From contig JBCBUY010000042.1 of the NCBI GenBank assembly GCA_039817885.1, positions 1 through 24,679 on the forward strand: a stretch of 24,679 bases of DNA. Direction: 5' to 3'. Of this stretch, positions 1 to 8,383 are shown piece after piece. How positions within the stretch are numbered: position 1 is the stretch's first letter; every line of letters starts with the position of its first letter. The notes under the pieces were generated by a model, which did no database searches, was not told the origin of the DNA, and saw nothing but the letters and a program-made list of their open reading frames with translations. Made by a program: the position numbers and the translations under genes. The stretch comes from CALLCD01 sp039817885. GTDB lineage: Bacteria; Pseudomonadota; Alphaproteobacteria; Caulobacterales; Hyphomonadaceae.

Positions 1-74
1 CCGGGACCCAGAGAGACAAAGAGCACATAGACACTTCTGGGTCCCGGGTCTCCGCGCCAGCGCGTCGCCCGGGA
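1..74. repeat. palindromic intergenic repeat (REP-like)
   Basis: Bases 1-12 and 36-47 form a perfect 12-bp inverted repeat (CCGGGACCCAGA / TCTGGGTCCCGG) around a 23-nt loop. A second, G+C-rich hairpin follows, with CCCGGG at 43-48 and 69-74 flanking CGCGC/GCGCG. Sequences of this kind, including the phrase CCCGGGATGACA, are familiar as dispersed intergenic palindromes in alphaproteobacterial genomes. The window starts inside the element, so its left end is unknown. It lies downstream of the minus-strand aldo/keto reductase gene and could also act as a transcript end. Confidence 0.6.
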
Positions 75-172
75 TGACAAGTCAAGAGGAGGAGATCAGC
101 CCTGAGCGCGACCCATCGCGCAGGCGCAGCCGAAGCGGGGGTCAAACAAAAACAGCCCTGAGCGCGTTCCAT

Positions 173-190
173 GGAATGCGCGAGCATTCC
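173..190 (-). terminator. hairpin downstream of the aldo/keto reductase gene
   Basis: A perfect 7-bp stem (GGAATGC / GCATTCC) with a 4-nt loop lies 11 bases beyond the minus-strand stop codon at 202. Reading on the minus strand, a T-rich run (TGTTTTTGTTT) follows about 20 bases later, too far for a textbook intrinsic terminator. A 14-bp direct repeat (CAGCCCTGAGCGCG) occurs nearby at 97-110 and 153-166. Transcript termination is an inference. Confidence 0.35.
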
Positions 191-201
191 GGGAACAAGT
201 A

Positions 202-1095
202 TCAGGCCACTTCGCGGCCGAGGGCTGCGGTATAAATCTCAAACCAGGTTTGCCGGTCCATCGGCACGTCCAGCGCTTTCGAGAAGGCCGCGATGCGATC
301 CAGATTGTTTGTGCCCATCACCGGCAAAATTTGCGCCGGATGTGCAAGCAGCCAGGCTACAGCCACGGCTGTAATGTCAGCGCCCGAACGATTGCCAACC
401 TCGGTCAGCTTGTCCGTCACCGCCGTGTTGGATCCGTCGAACAGGGCTCCTCCGGCCAGCGGCGACCAGGCCATGGGCGGGATATCGTGCTCTTGCAGAA
501 AGGCGAGATCACCATTGGTGAAAGCCTCATGGGCGAGCACGCTCATCTCGATCTGATTGGTGACGAGGTCTGTCTCCATCGCCGACTGAAGCAGGCTGAC
601 ATCATAGGGGCGAAAATTGGAAACGCCGACCGTGCGGACTTTTCCGGACGCGACCACCTCGTCCAAAGCCGCGCCCGTTTCACGGTGATCCATAAATGGG
701 TCGGGCCGGTGAATCAGCAGCAAATCAATATGGTCGATCCCCATCAGCCGCAGCGAATGCTCGACCGACGCCTGAATATGTGCCCGGCTCGTATCGTAAT
801 ATTTCACCCGCGCATCGGCATACCGCCCGACCGGCGCGATGATATCGCACTTGGTAATGATCTCGAGCTTGTCGCGCAGGTCCGGGGCATGTTTGAAACA
901 GGTTCCGAGAAGGGCCTCGGCTTCATAGCCGCCATAGATATCCGCCTGATCCATCGTCGTGATATCCTGCATCAGACAAGCTTCGATCTTGGCTTGAATG
1001 TGCTTCGGAGAGGTGTCCTCATCATCCCCAAGCCGCCACATGCCATAAATGATCCGGGAGACGGTCAGATCTTCAGAAAGAGTGATACGGTCCAT
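202..1095 (-). CDS. aldo/keto reductase, YdhF-like
   Basis: A 297-residue NAD(P)H-dependent oxidoreductase of the aldo/keto reductase superfamily, expected to be a cytoplasmic TIM barrel that interconverts carbonyls and alcohols. The catalytic tetrad is visible: Asp49 and Tyr54 in MDQADIYGGYE, Lys82 in IITKCD, and His129 in LLIHRPDP. The GVSNF segment and the C-terminal part that binds the cofactor are also present. The overall pattern is closest to E. coli YdhF. The start at 1095 is chosen because the protein begins MDRITLSEDL as this family does, and because its ATG overlaps the stop of the upstream sulfonate monooxygenase gene by one base (TGATG). A longer reading frame reaches upstream but would only run through the monooxygenase gene. 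The natural substrate cannot be read from the sequence; translational coupling suggests it acts on the product of the monooxygenase. Confidence 0.9.
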   Translation of the reverse strand: MDRITLSEDLTVSRIIYGMWRLGDDEDTSPKHIQAKIEACLMQDITTMDQADIYGGYEAEALLGTCFKHAPDLRDKLEIITKCDIIAPVGRYADARVKYYDTSRAHIQASVEHSLRLMGIDHIDLLLIHRPDPFMDHRETGAALDEVVASGKVRTVGVSNFRPYDVSLLQSAMETDLVTNQIEMSVLAHEAFTNGDLAFLQEHDIPPMAWSPLAGGALFDGSNTAVTDKLTEVGNRSGADITAVAVAWLLAHPAQILPVMGTNNLDRIAAFSKALDVPMDRQTWFEIYTAALGREVA

Positions 1096-2249
1096 CAAAC
1101 GCGGGCTCCAATTCCGAGGGGGGTCGCAGGGGGGCTGTCCGGTACGCGGCCATAGGCATGGGGCAGGGAACATGTTTTCAGTTCCGGCAGCACCCGCGTG
1201 CCAAAGGATCGGCACTCGTCAATGTGCGGGTAGCCCGACAAGATAAAGGCGCGAATGCCCATCTTCTTATAGGCTTCAATCTCGCTAAGCACCTGATCTG
1301 TCGACCCCACCAGCGCCGCGCCGCATCCGGAGCGCGCACGCCCGATACCGGTCCAGAGATGCGGTTCGACATAGCCATATGTGTCCGCAAGTTCTCGGGC
1401 CCGGGCTTGATGCGAAACGCCAAGGCTCGTGGAATCATGGGCCCTATCGCGGATCAGCTGCCCATATTCATCATCGAGCTTCGACACGAGATGCTCGGCA
1501 TATTCGCGGGCTTCGGCTTCCGTGTCCCGAACGATAACATGAACGCGGAGCCCATAATCAATCACCCGGTCATGTCTCTCCGCCACCGCATGAACAGCCT
1601 TCATCCGGTCAGCCAGTTGATCCTTGGTTTCCGGCCACATCAGATAGACATCACAATGCTCGCCGCAAAGCTCAAGCGCCGAAGGAGAATAGCCGCCAAA
1701 ATAAAGAAGCGGCCCGCCAGTTTGATAGGGGATGGCTGGCGCGGTGGTGAGACCCTCAAAATCGTACACATCGCCTTTGAAATTGATTTCGTCCTGCGTC
1801 CATGCCTGTTTCAGGATTTGAACCACTTCGCGAGATCTTTGATAGCGGTAGGCGCTTTCCGCCACTTCGCCAGGAAAGTCCGAACTGATGATGTTCACCG
1901 TCAGCCGGCCCTCCAGCATATGGTCGAGCGTCGCAATCGTGCGCGCCAACATGATCGGTTGCATCTCGCCGCAACGCACAGCCGCAAGCATATTGATCTT
2001 GCTGGTGAGCGGCGCACATCCTGCCACAAAGCTCAGCGTATCCTGACCAACTTGGTAGGAGGATGGACAGAGAATGTTTCGAAACCCCTGTTTTTCGGCT
2101 TCGAGGAGAATGTCACGGCAATGCGACCAGCTGGACCGCAGATCACCATTGGGAACACCCAGAAACTCGTAATCATCGGAACAGAGCGCCGAAAACCAGG
2201 AGACTTCGACAGCGTCTAGCGAGTCCGACTTCACCGGAACGATGGACAT
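1095..2249 (-). CDS. SsuD-type FMNH2-dependent sulfonate monooxygenase
   Basis: A 384-residue luciferase-like flavin monooxygenase that resembles alkanesulfonate monooxygenase SsuD throughout. SsuD enzymes use reduced FMN from a partner reductase and O2 to split the C-S bond of a sulfonate, giving sulfite and an aldehyde. Arg235 and His237 in GLRVHVIVRD, Arg306 in GIGRARSGCG and Tyr340 in FILSGYPH correspond, at one constant offset, to the catalytic Arg226, His228, Arg297 and Tyr331 of E. coli SsuD as I recall them. The N-terminal THGDGRYLG-like loop of SsuD is replaced by CSDDYEFLG, so substrate preference may differ. The start at 2249 has the Shine-Dalgarno AGAGGA nine bases upstream; a reading frame extends 21 codons further without such support. 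It is transcribed away from a GntR regulator and is coupled to the aldo/keto reductase. No flavin reductase or sulfonate transporter gene is visible in the window. Confidence 0.85.
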   Translation of the reverse strand: MSIVPVKSDSLDAVEVSWFSALCSDDYEFLGVPNGDLRSSWSHCRDILLEAEKQGFRNILCPSSYQVGQDTLSFVAGCAPLTSKINMLAAVRCGEMQPIMLARTIATLDHMLEGRLTVNIISSDFPGEVAESAYRYQRSREVVQILKQAWTQDEINFKGDVYDFEGLTTAPAIPYQTGGPLLYFGGYSPSALELCGEHCDVYLMWPETKDQLADRMKAVHAVAERHDRVIDYGLRVHVIVRDTEAEAREYAEHLVSKLDDEYGQLIRDRAHDSTSLGVSHQARARELADTYGYVEPHLWTGIGRARSGCGAALVGSTDQVLSEIEAYKKMGIRAFILSGYPHIDECRSFGTRVLPELKTCSLPHAYGRVPDSPPATPLGIGARV

Positions 2250-2292
2250 GGTCTCGGGTCCTCTCATTGTTTGAAATTTGCAACTGCAAGGC

Positions 2293-2322
2293 TTGCCTAA
2301 CACTGGATCCACGCTGTATCAA
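2293..2322 (+). promoter_or_regulatory. possible promoter of the GntR-type regulator
   Basis: A -35-like TTGCCT (2293-2298) and a -10-like TATCAA (2317-2322) are 18 bases apart in the roughly 100-bp divergent interval. A palindrome GCAAG-G-CTTGC (2286-2296) overlaps the -35 element. The repeated word ATCAAT at 2318-2323 and 2329-2334 lies at and just after the -10. Either could be an operator for the adjacent regulator. This is inference from sequence only. Confidence 0.3.
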
Positions 2323-2352
2323 TAGTGCATCAATTGTTTCTCGGAGAGTATT

Positions 2353-3057
2353 CTGGTCACGGTCTCAAATCCCACACTTCCCAAAGCCGTTCAGGTCAGC
2401 GAAATGCTGATCCGGGAGATAGCGGCGGGGCGGCTTGCTGACGGCGCACGTCTGCCTGCCGAGCGGCAAATGGCCAGAGATCTGGGTATCGCGGTCGGAA
2501 CACTCCGCCGTGCATTAGCAACATTAGAAGAGAAGGGGCTTCTTACCCGGATCCAGGGATCCGGCAATTATGTGCGGTCCCGGAAGGACATCCAGAGCAT
2601 CTATGGGTTCTTCCGCCTGGAGCGGGTGGATGGGGGCGGTTTGCCATCTGCACAAGTGCTGGATGTGTTGCGCCTCAGGAAACCTGCCGGCATGCCCTCC
2701 ATTGGCGAAAGCGAGTGGGCGCACAGGATTCGGAGACTGCGGCACTTAGATGGTCAGCCCGTCGCCTATGAAGAAATTTGGCTCGACTTCCGCTTTTGCA
2801 ATCAGTTGCGCGCCCGCGATTTGAACGAGTCGCTTTACCTTTATTACAAGGAAAAACTGGGCCTTGTGATTAGCGGAGTTGAAGACCGCGTGGGTGTGTC
2901 CGAGTTGCCGGACTGGGGCTGCGTACCTCTGACCATTCCGTTTGGGGCCCCTTGTGGACACGTCGAACGGATCAGCACAGCCCAAGATGGCACGGATGCT
3001 GAATATTCAAGAACATGGTTTGATCAAACCGCCGCGCGATATATTGTGCGCCGATAA
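2353..3057 (+). CDS. GntR family regulator with UTRA domain (HutC subfamily)
   Basis: An N-terminal winged helix (ADGARLPAERQMARDLGIAVGTLRRAL... ending RIQGSGNYV) is followed by a UTRA effector-binding domain ending in DAEYSRTWFDQTAARYIVR, the usual HutC-subfamily finish. Such proteins repress nearby catabolic genes until a sugar or other small ligand binds. The first in-frame ATG is at 2404, but it falls inside the first helix of the DNA-binding domain. The frame stays open back to a TAG at 2323 and encodes NPTLPKAVQVSEM, exactly what the family has before that helix. No ATG, GTG or TTG exists in that stretch. CTG at 2353, 4 bases after GGAGAG, is the best start I can see, with ATT at 2350 a weaker alternative. 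It diverges from the monooxygenase operon and precedes the MocA-like gene, so it probably controls both. Confidence 0.75.
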   Translation: MVTVSNPTLPKAVQVSEMLIREIAAGRLADGARLPAERQMARDLGIAVGTLRRALATLEEKGLLTRIQGSGNYVRSRKDIQSIYGFFRLERVDGGGLPSAQVLDVLRLRKPAGMPSIGESEWAHRIRRLRHLDGQPVAYEEIWLDFRFCNQLRARDLNESLYLYYKEKLGLVISGVEDRVGVSELPDWGCVPLTIPFGAPCGHVERISTAQDGTDAEYSRTWFDQTAARYIVRR

Positions 3058-3083
3058 AACACATACGAGGACACGTCCCAAAC

Positions 3084-4190
3084 ATGTCGAAAAATTATGG
3101 TCTGATCGGCTGCGGCATGATGGGTGCCGAGCATATCCGCAACGTGTCCCTGCTCGAGGGGGCATCCGTGCGCCATGTGTACGACCCTGTCGCAGAGCAA
3201 GCCCATTTTGGAGCGTCCCTCGCCAATGGAGCAAGGATCGCAACCTCACTTGATGATCTGGTTGATCAAGCAGATCTCGATGCGGTGATCATCGCCAGTC
3301 CGAACAATCTGCATGCTGAGCAATTGGAGCGGATAGCCAGCCGACGGGGTCTTCCTATCCTGTGCGAAAAACCATTGTTCACAGAACAATCAGATATGGA
3401 TCGGATCCGGCGTTTGGATGCCCACTATCCGGCACCGATCTGGGTCGCCATGGAATACCGTTACATGCCGCCCGTTGCCGCTTTTCTCGACCGGGTGGAT
3501 CAGATAACCGGCGGCATCAAAATGCTGACCATGCAGGAACATCGTTTCGCATTTCTGGACAAGATCGGTCATTGGAACCGATTCAATAAAAATACCGGCG
3601 GGACGTTCGTCGAAAAATGCTGTCACTTCTTTGATTTGATGAGGCTGATTCTGAAATCCGAACCGGTCGCGGTCAGTGCAACAGCAGGACAGATGGCAAA
3701 CCATATGGACGAGGATTATGGCGGCGAGCCCCCGGACATTTGGGATGGCGGATATGCGATCTTCGATTTCGAGAGCGGGGCAAGGGCACTGCTCGAATTA
3801 TCAATGTTCGCAGACGGATCAACCTGGAACGAAAAGATTCACGCTATAGGCCCGACGGGGATGATTGAGTGCCGCGTGCCGGGCCCTCAGCGCTTTTGGC
3901 CCGACGATCTCGGTCCGTCGCCCCACCCGCAATTGGAAATGAGCCCGCGGCATCCGAAGCGTCCGGAAATCCTCAATATCGAGCTGGATGATGCGCTTAC
4001 GGAAGCGGGGGACCACCACGGATCCACTTTTTTCCAGCATCAGAAATTCTTGGAAATGCTTCACAAGGGCGGTCGACCTGAAGTGACCCTAGAGGACGGA
4101 TTGCGGGCCGTGGTCATGGGGTTGAACGCTCAACTGGCAGCCCATGAGCGCCGACACGTCACGTTCCGCTCATCTCGCGTGCCAGCCTAG
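3084..4190 (+). CDS. Gfo/Idh/MocA family oxidoreductase
   Basis: A 368-residue NAD(P)-dependent dehydrogenase of the glucose-fructose oxidoreductase / inositol dehydrogenase family. The N-terminal Rossmann fold shows GLIGCGMMG (G9-x-G11-x-x-G14), and the conserved nicotinamide-site motif CEKPLF places Lys96 in position. The segment VEKCCHFFDLMRL in the C-terminal domain carries the usual histidine of this family. Members oxidise or reduce sugars, inositols and related polyols; the exact substrate cannot be told. It starts 26 bases after the GntR-type regulator, so the two are probably cotranscribed. It ends 8 bases from the convergent tamB stop. Its neighbours suggest a small sugar or sulfo-sugar catabolic cluster. 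Confidence 0.85.
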   Translation: MSKNYGLIGCGMMGAEHIRNVSLLEGASVRHVYDPVAEQAHFGASLANGARIATSLDDLVDQADLDAVIIASPNNLHAEQLERIASRRGLPILCEKPLFTEQSDMDRIRRLDAHYPAPIWVAMEYRYMPPVAAFLDRVDQITGGIKMLTMQEHRFAFLDKIGHWNRFNKNTGGTFVEKCCHFFDLMRLILKSEPVAVSATAGQMANHMDEDYGGEPPDIWDGGYAIFDFESGARALLELSMFADGSTWNEKIHAIGPTGMIECRVPGPQRFWPDDLGPSPHPQLEMSPRHPKRPEILNIELDDALTEAGDHHGSTFFQHQKFLEMLHKGGRPEVTLEDGLRAVVMGLNAQLAAHERRHVTFRSSRVPA

Positions 4191-4198
4191 CCCGCGTC

Positions 4199-7100
4199 TC
4201 AAGGGCGCGCCGGAGCATCATCCAAAGGCTTGGTCTCAACGCCTTCACCTGTCTCTGATGAACGCTTATTCCGTATCCGGTCGAAATCACGCGCCCATCT
4301 GAGACTGATTTCCTGGCCGCCTTCACTATCGGTCTCGCCCGCGACCGAAATATTGTTGAAAGGTTCCCATTCGACGGAAACGCCAGCCACGCCATCCGAT
4401 TGGTTCTGCACCTCCACATAGACGTTTGGTGCCACGAACTTTCCGGTCGAGAGCACAGCTGCGCCGTCCACCGTTTCGGTTAGATCAATACGATCAAGAA
4501 ATAGGGCCGACTCAATATTGCCCAACACATCGAACCCGCCCCCACCGGCAAGACTGGCAAGCGTACTGGCGAGCCGTGCAGCCTGAACAGGTGTGAGCTC
4601 CGTAGGTGATGCGCCGAACAAAACCCGCGCCAAGATCTCGTCTTCCGGCAAGCTGGGTTGAGACGAAAGTTCTATCACCGGGCGATCCGGCGTGCCGGAT
4701 ATCTCCACAATCGCGGTCACGTCAGCGTCTTCGCGCTCCGCTCTGATATCCAATGATACCGGCTCATCGCCCGGTCGCAGCAATACGGTGCTGTCGACAA
4801 AGTCAAAACGCTGCGTCGCGAATGTATAATTGCCTCGGACGATATTTGCCTCACCGCGGATCTGTGGGTCCTCCGCACCGCCGGTAATCTGCGCATCCAT
4901 CGAAAGCTCTGCGTCGAGGCCCAGACCGTCAGCAAATATTTGGCCGTCCGAATTTATCTTGATGTCCAACTCAACCAGTGCCGGTTCGGCCGCTTCGGGG
5001 GGTGGGTCATCTTTGAAGCGAACAGGAAGGGTTGGGCGCATGGTTGCTGGGAGGCGATCAAGATCGATATCGGCCCGGTCGATAGACATATCGGCTGCGA
5101 CACGAATGCGATCCTCGATCCGCTCAGCGAGAATATTTCCCGACAATTCAGCGGTAACATCGTCGCGGGATATCCATCGCATACTGTCGCTGACAAGGGT
5201 CAGGCGACCCTGACCGCTGCCATTGAGGGCGAGATCACCGCGGCCCGATAATTGGCCGCCGTCGCCATCTTCGGCGTGAAATTGGTCAACCAATAGCTGG
5301 TCTCCATCGAGTCGTGTCATGACTTGAATGTTTTCCAGCGCAACACCGATGTCGCCTTGCTCTACCGTTCCGTCAACAAGATTGATCATCCCTACAATGC
5401 TCTGGGTATCCGATGCGAACTGACCTGTCAGATCTAAATCGACCTGGCCGGAAATGATCGTATCCGGAGGGGAGAGCAGCGTAGAAATGCTCGAAATGTC
5501 TCCTGTTCCAAAAAGTGTCCATGAATGTTGTGCCGATGGATCGATACTGGGGGTCGGTTCGGTCCAGTCCAAAGATATGTCCGAACGGCCCGTAAGGTTC
5601 AAATCTGACCCCACGATCGATAGGTCGGTGCCAACAATTCCATCTGTGTAAAGACTAATAAGATCAGCGCGAATTGGAGGGCTGTTGCGATCGGCATCAG
5701 AGAAATCCTCAAGCGCAACCTTAAGATCAAATACGCGTTGTGAGGGAGCAATCCGAATTGTCGAGGCACCGCTCACCGCGCCGCGTAAGCTTTGGCCCAA
5801 AAAAGTCTCAGCGAGGTCGCCGATCAAAAGTGAAACAATGGCGACATCACCGGATAGGGTGTCCGTACCCTGTTCACCGGCAAGGGTGATGTGTCCATCG
5901 AGTGCGGCTATAGAGCCTTCGAAAACCCATCCGTCAGCTGACTGTGTGATCATAAACGGGGTAGGGGTCTCGAACGGAAGAGAGTCGACGTGTCCGTCGA
6001 CGTTGAGCGCATGCAGACCTTTGGCAAAGTCGCTTCGGCCGGACAGTGCCAAAGCGATGGGTGCGGCACCATCGGGCGTTTGAAACGCTGAGGTCCATGT
6101 CATTGTGCTGATGATCTCATCGTTCAGCCCGCCATCAATATTGACCTCAACATCGCCGGCCTGAAATCCTGAAAGAGCCCTGTGCTTGGCGCTCAAATCC
6201 ACGTGCAAAACTTGCCCGTCGACGTCCAGATTCGCTGAAATGTCGGAAAGAGGGAGATCTCCTGGCGCGGTTCCAACAAGCGCAAGATCGGCTGCCAGGG
6301 CTTCGGGTGACTCGAGTTGACCGCGCGCTGAGCCAGTCAATCGAAGTCCGGCCATGTCCCCTTTAATATTGCCGGTCGACCAAGCGCCGTCTCGCATAGC
6401 TGGCGCGGCATCGAGAGTGAGCGGTCCAGCCTCTGAATCTGCTCGAATTTGCACGACCGATTGCCAGTTCTCAATCGGCCCACCTCCGATCCATTGCACA
6501 TCAATATTCTGGATCTTGTTTGTCCCGATGCTGACGGTGTCACTTTGCAAACCAAGATCGAGTTGGAGATCATCGTCCAAACGCCCGGCGATTCTTACGT
6601 CTAGTTGATTGTTCAGAATCTCAGCACCGGCCTCTGGATTGACAAGGGCATCCAGGGTCGCCTGACCGTTCAGAAGAACATCGCCGTCGGGGTCAATCCG
6701 GCTCTCGCTGAAATCCAAAGCCAGCCCGGTCCGCGTCGCTGTCAAATTCTGAATATCGATCCGTCCGTCCGGCATCTGAGCAATGTTTGCGAAAACACTG
6801 AGTGGGTCGTCCATCGAGGTCAGGCCGCCCCAGCCGGCAATATCCCCGCCCAAAAGTTTGGCTGAAACCTCTGTGGTGATGGTTTGATCCTCGCCGATCC
6901 CGATGGACAAATCGCCATTTGCGCGCGTGTCGGCACCAAGCCCAAATGGGGAAAGGGCGAGATCAAATGCGCCGCCAATATGATCCGTGTTTCCGTGAAT
7001 GTCCGCCGATAGAAGATTGGATTCTATACCGGCTGTGGTGAGCTCAAAGTCGCCCGCGTCAAGATCAGCTGACGCCTCAAGAGATATGTTGAACCCATCA

Positions 7101-8383
7101 CCCAAAAGGGCACCGACCGAACTGTTGGACGCATCATCGAGGATGCCCTTAAGGTCAATGGTGGCGGCAATGGTCGATCCCGCCCGCGCCATTCGGACAG
7201 GTCCAGCGATGGATTGAACATGAACACCGCCCCCCATCAGATCGGACAGGTGAAAATCGCCATGAAAGGCAATGTCTGTTGTGCGTGTAGCTGTGATCTC
7301 GCCAGTCAACGAGATCGTATCAGACGTCAGGTTCGGAGTGGCTACCAGCGTCGAAAGGTCTGTCACGGATGCCAGGACGGCAAGTCCGCTGGAGCGAACC
7401 TCTCCGTCGTCCAATTCAACGGGGCCATCCACGTCAAAGCCAATCACAGCGGTCTGGGCATGGAGGGTCAGCCCATAGGTCCCAGGGGCGTGGATCAATA
7501 TCTCGCTATTTGCCTCAAGCTTGGGACCGACATGCCTGCCAATCTCCTGAAGGGCGGGGATGAGATCGAAGCCCATCTCTGCCGACAAAGAGACAGCATC
7601 ATCTTCTCGCTGCGCAGAGAGGGTTGCTGCCTGGTCTCCGTTGACCACCATGCCGCCATTTCCCAGCCATCCATCGGGCGTGCCCTGGACCTTTGCCTCA
7701 ACGCTAAATTCATCGCTTGACGAGAAGCCGAGAGAGCTGCCGAGCCAGCCATTTTTCGCACCAATGATGGAAAGCTCGCCCGTCGCATCTTGATCATGAG
7801 ACCAGGCAAAATCGGCGGATATGCGGTCGTCGGGGCCGGCAAGGGGGATCAGCGCAAAATCGACATGTCCGTCCGGCGCACCGTAGCTCATGGCCAATGT
7901 TAGCGCCAAATCTGCTCCCCCTGGCACAAGCTCATTGCCAAGAGTGAGGCGTTCGATCGCGGCATTCCCAATATCCACGTTCTTGACGGGTAGCTCGGAC
8001 GCGCTCCCGTCGCCAGTATTTGAGCCGGTCGCCAGCTTGGGCTGGCGCAACACATCGATTCCTCCGATCTCCAAGGAGGCGACATCAATGCGACGACGAA
8101 GAATAGCGAGCCCTCGCCAATTGATGGTCAGGTCATCTGCAGTTAGCCAGATCCCATCTTCGTCGGCGACGGTGACGCGTCCAATGGCAAATGCGCCAAG
8201 GGGGTCGCCCGACAGCGACTCCACGGTAATCATCTGTCCTGCCGGCTGAATGCCTGCAACTGTGCGTTCGATCAGGCTATGCCCGAGACTGGTTTGGAGC
8301 AGCAGCCTCGCCAGGATGATCATCGCGCATAGCCCGATGAGGATCCCAATTCCGATTCTGAGAATGCGTCGGCGAGATATCAT
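4199..8383 (-). CDS. tamB: translocation and assembly module inner-membrane protein TamB
   Basis: A 1394-residue protein with an N-terminal signal anchor (residues about 8-28, hydrophobic IGIGILIGLCAMIILARLLL). A very long beta-rich region follows and ends in the DUF490/TamB C-terminal domain, recognisable by SLPEDEILARVLFG, LSTGKFVAPNVYVEVQ and ISLRWARDF. TamB spans the periplasm from inner membrane to TamA and is implicated in outer-membrane protein assembly and in phospholipid transport to the outer membrane. The length is normal for the family. The ATG overlaps the tamA stop by one base (TGATG), so the two are translationally coupled. It ends convergently with the MocA-like gene 8 bases away; no terminator hairpin is evident in that gap. 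Confidence 0.93.
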   Translation of the reverse strand: MISRRRILRIGIGILIGLCAMIILARLLLQTSLGHSLIERTVAGIQPAGQMITVESLSGDPLGAFAIGRVTVADEDGIWLTADDLTINWRGLAILRRRIDVASLEIGGIDVLRQPKLATGSNTGDGSASELPVKNVDIGNAAIERLTLGNELVPGGADLALTLAMSYGAPDGHVDFALIPLAGPDDRISADFAWSHDQDATGELSIIGAKNGWLGSSLGFSSSDEFSVEAKVQGTPDGWLGNGGMVVNGDQAATLSAQREDDAVSLSAEMGFDLIPALQEIGRHVGPKLEANSEILIHAPGTYGLTLHAQTAVIGFDVDGPVELDDGEVRSSGLAVLASVTDLSTLVATPNLTSDTISLTGEITATRTTDIAFHGDFHLSDLMGGGVHVQSIAGPVRMARAGSTIAATIDLKGILDDASNSSVGALLGDGFNISLEASADLDAGDFELTTAGIESNLLSADIHGNTDHIGGAFDLALSPFGLGADTRANGDLSIGIGEDQTITTEVSAKLLGGDIAGWGGLTSMDDPLSVFANIAQMPDGRIDIQNLTATRTGLALDFSESRIDPDGDVLLNGQATLDALVNPEAGAEILNNQLDVRIAGRLDDDLQLDLGLQSDTVSIGTNKIQNIDVQWIGGGPIENWQSVVQIRADSEAGPLTLDAAPAMRDGAWSTGNIKGDMAGLRLTGSARGQLESPEALAADLALVGTAPGDLPLSDISANLDVDGQVLHVDLSAKHRALSGFQAGDVEVNIDGGLNDEIISTMTWTSAFQTPDGAAPIALALSGRSDFAKGLHALNVDGHVDSLPFETPTPFMITQSADGWVFEGSIAALDGHITLAGEQGTDTLSGDVAIVSLLIGDLAETFLGQSLRGAVSGASTIRIAPSQRVFDLKVALEDFSDADRNSPPIRADLISLYTDGIVGTDLSIVGSDLNLTGRSDISLDWTEPTPSIDPSAQHSWTLFGTGDISSISTLLSPPDTIISGQVDLDLTGQFASDTQSIVGMINLVDGTVEQGDIGVALENIQVMTRLDGDQLLVDQFHAEDGDGGQLSGRGDLALNGSGQGRLTLVSDSMRWISRDDVTAELSGNILAERIEDRIRVAADMSIDRADIDLDRLPATMRPTLPVRFKDDPPPEAAEPALVELDIKINSDGQIFADGLGLDAELSMDAQITGGAEDPQIRGEANIVRGNYTFATQRFDFVDSTVLLRPGDEPVSLDIRAEREDADVTAIVEISGTPDRPVIELSSQPSLPEDEILARVLFGASPTELTPVQAARLASTLASLAGGGGFDVLGNIESALFLDRIDLTETVDGAAVLSTGKFVAPNVYVEVQNQSDGVAGVSVEWEPFNNISVAGETDSEGGQEISLRWARDFDRIRNKRSSETGEGVETKPLDDAPARP

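Noticed and set aside
250..1155. Long plus-strand open frame opposite the aldo/keto reductase
   Set aside because: It is the antisense shadow of a gene with full catalytic motifs; its product is rich in Arg, His and Gly and matches no family.
1158..2219. 353-codon plus-strand open frame opposite the sulfonate monooxygenase
   Set aside because: Antisense shadow; the minus-strand product has the conserved SsuD residues throughout.
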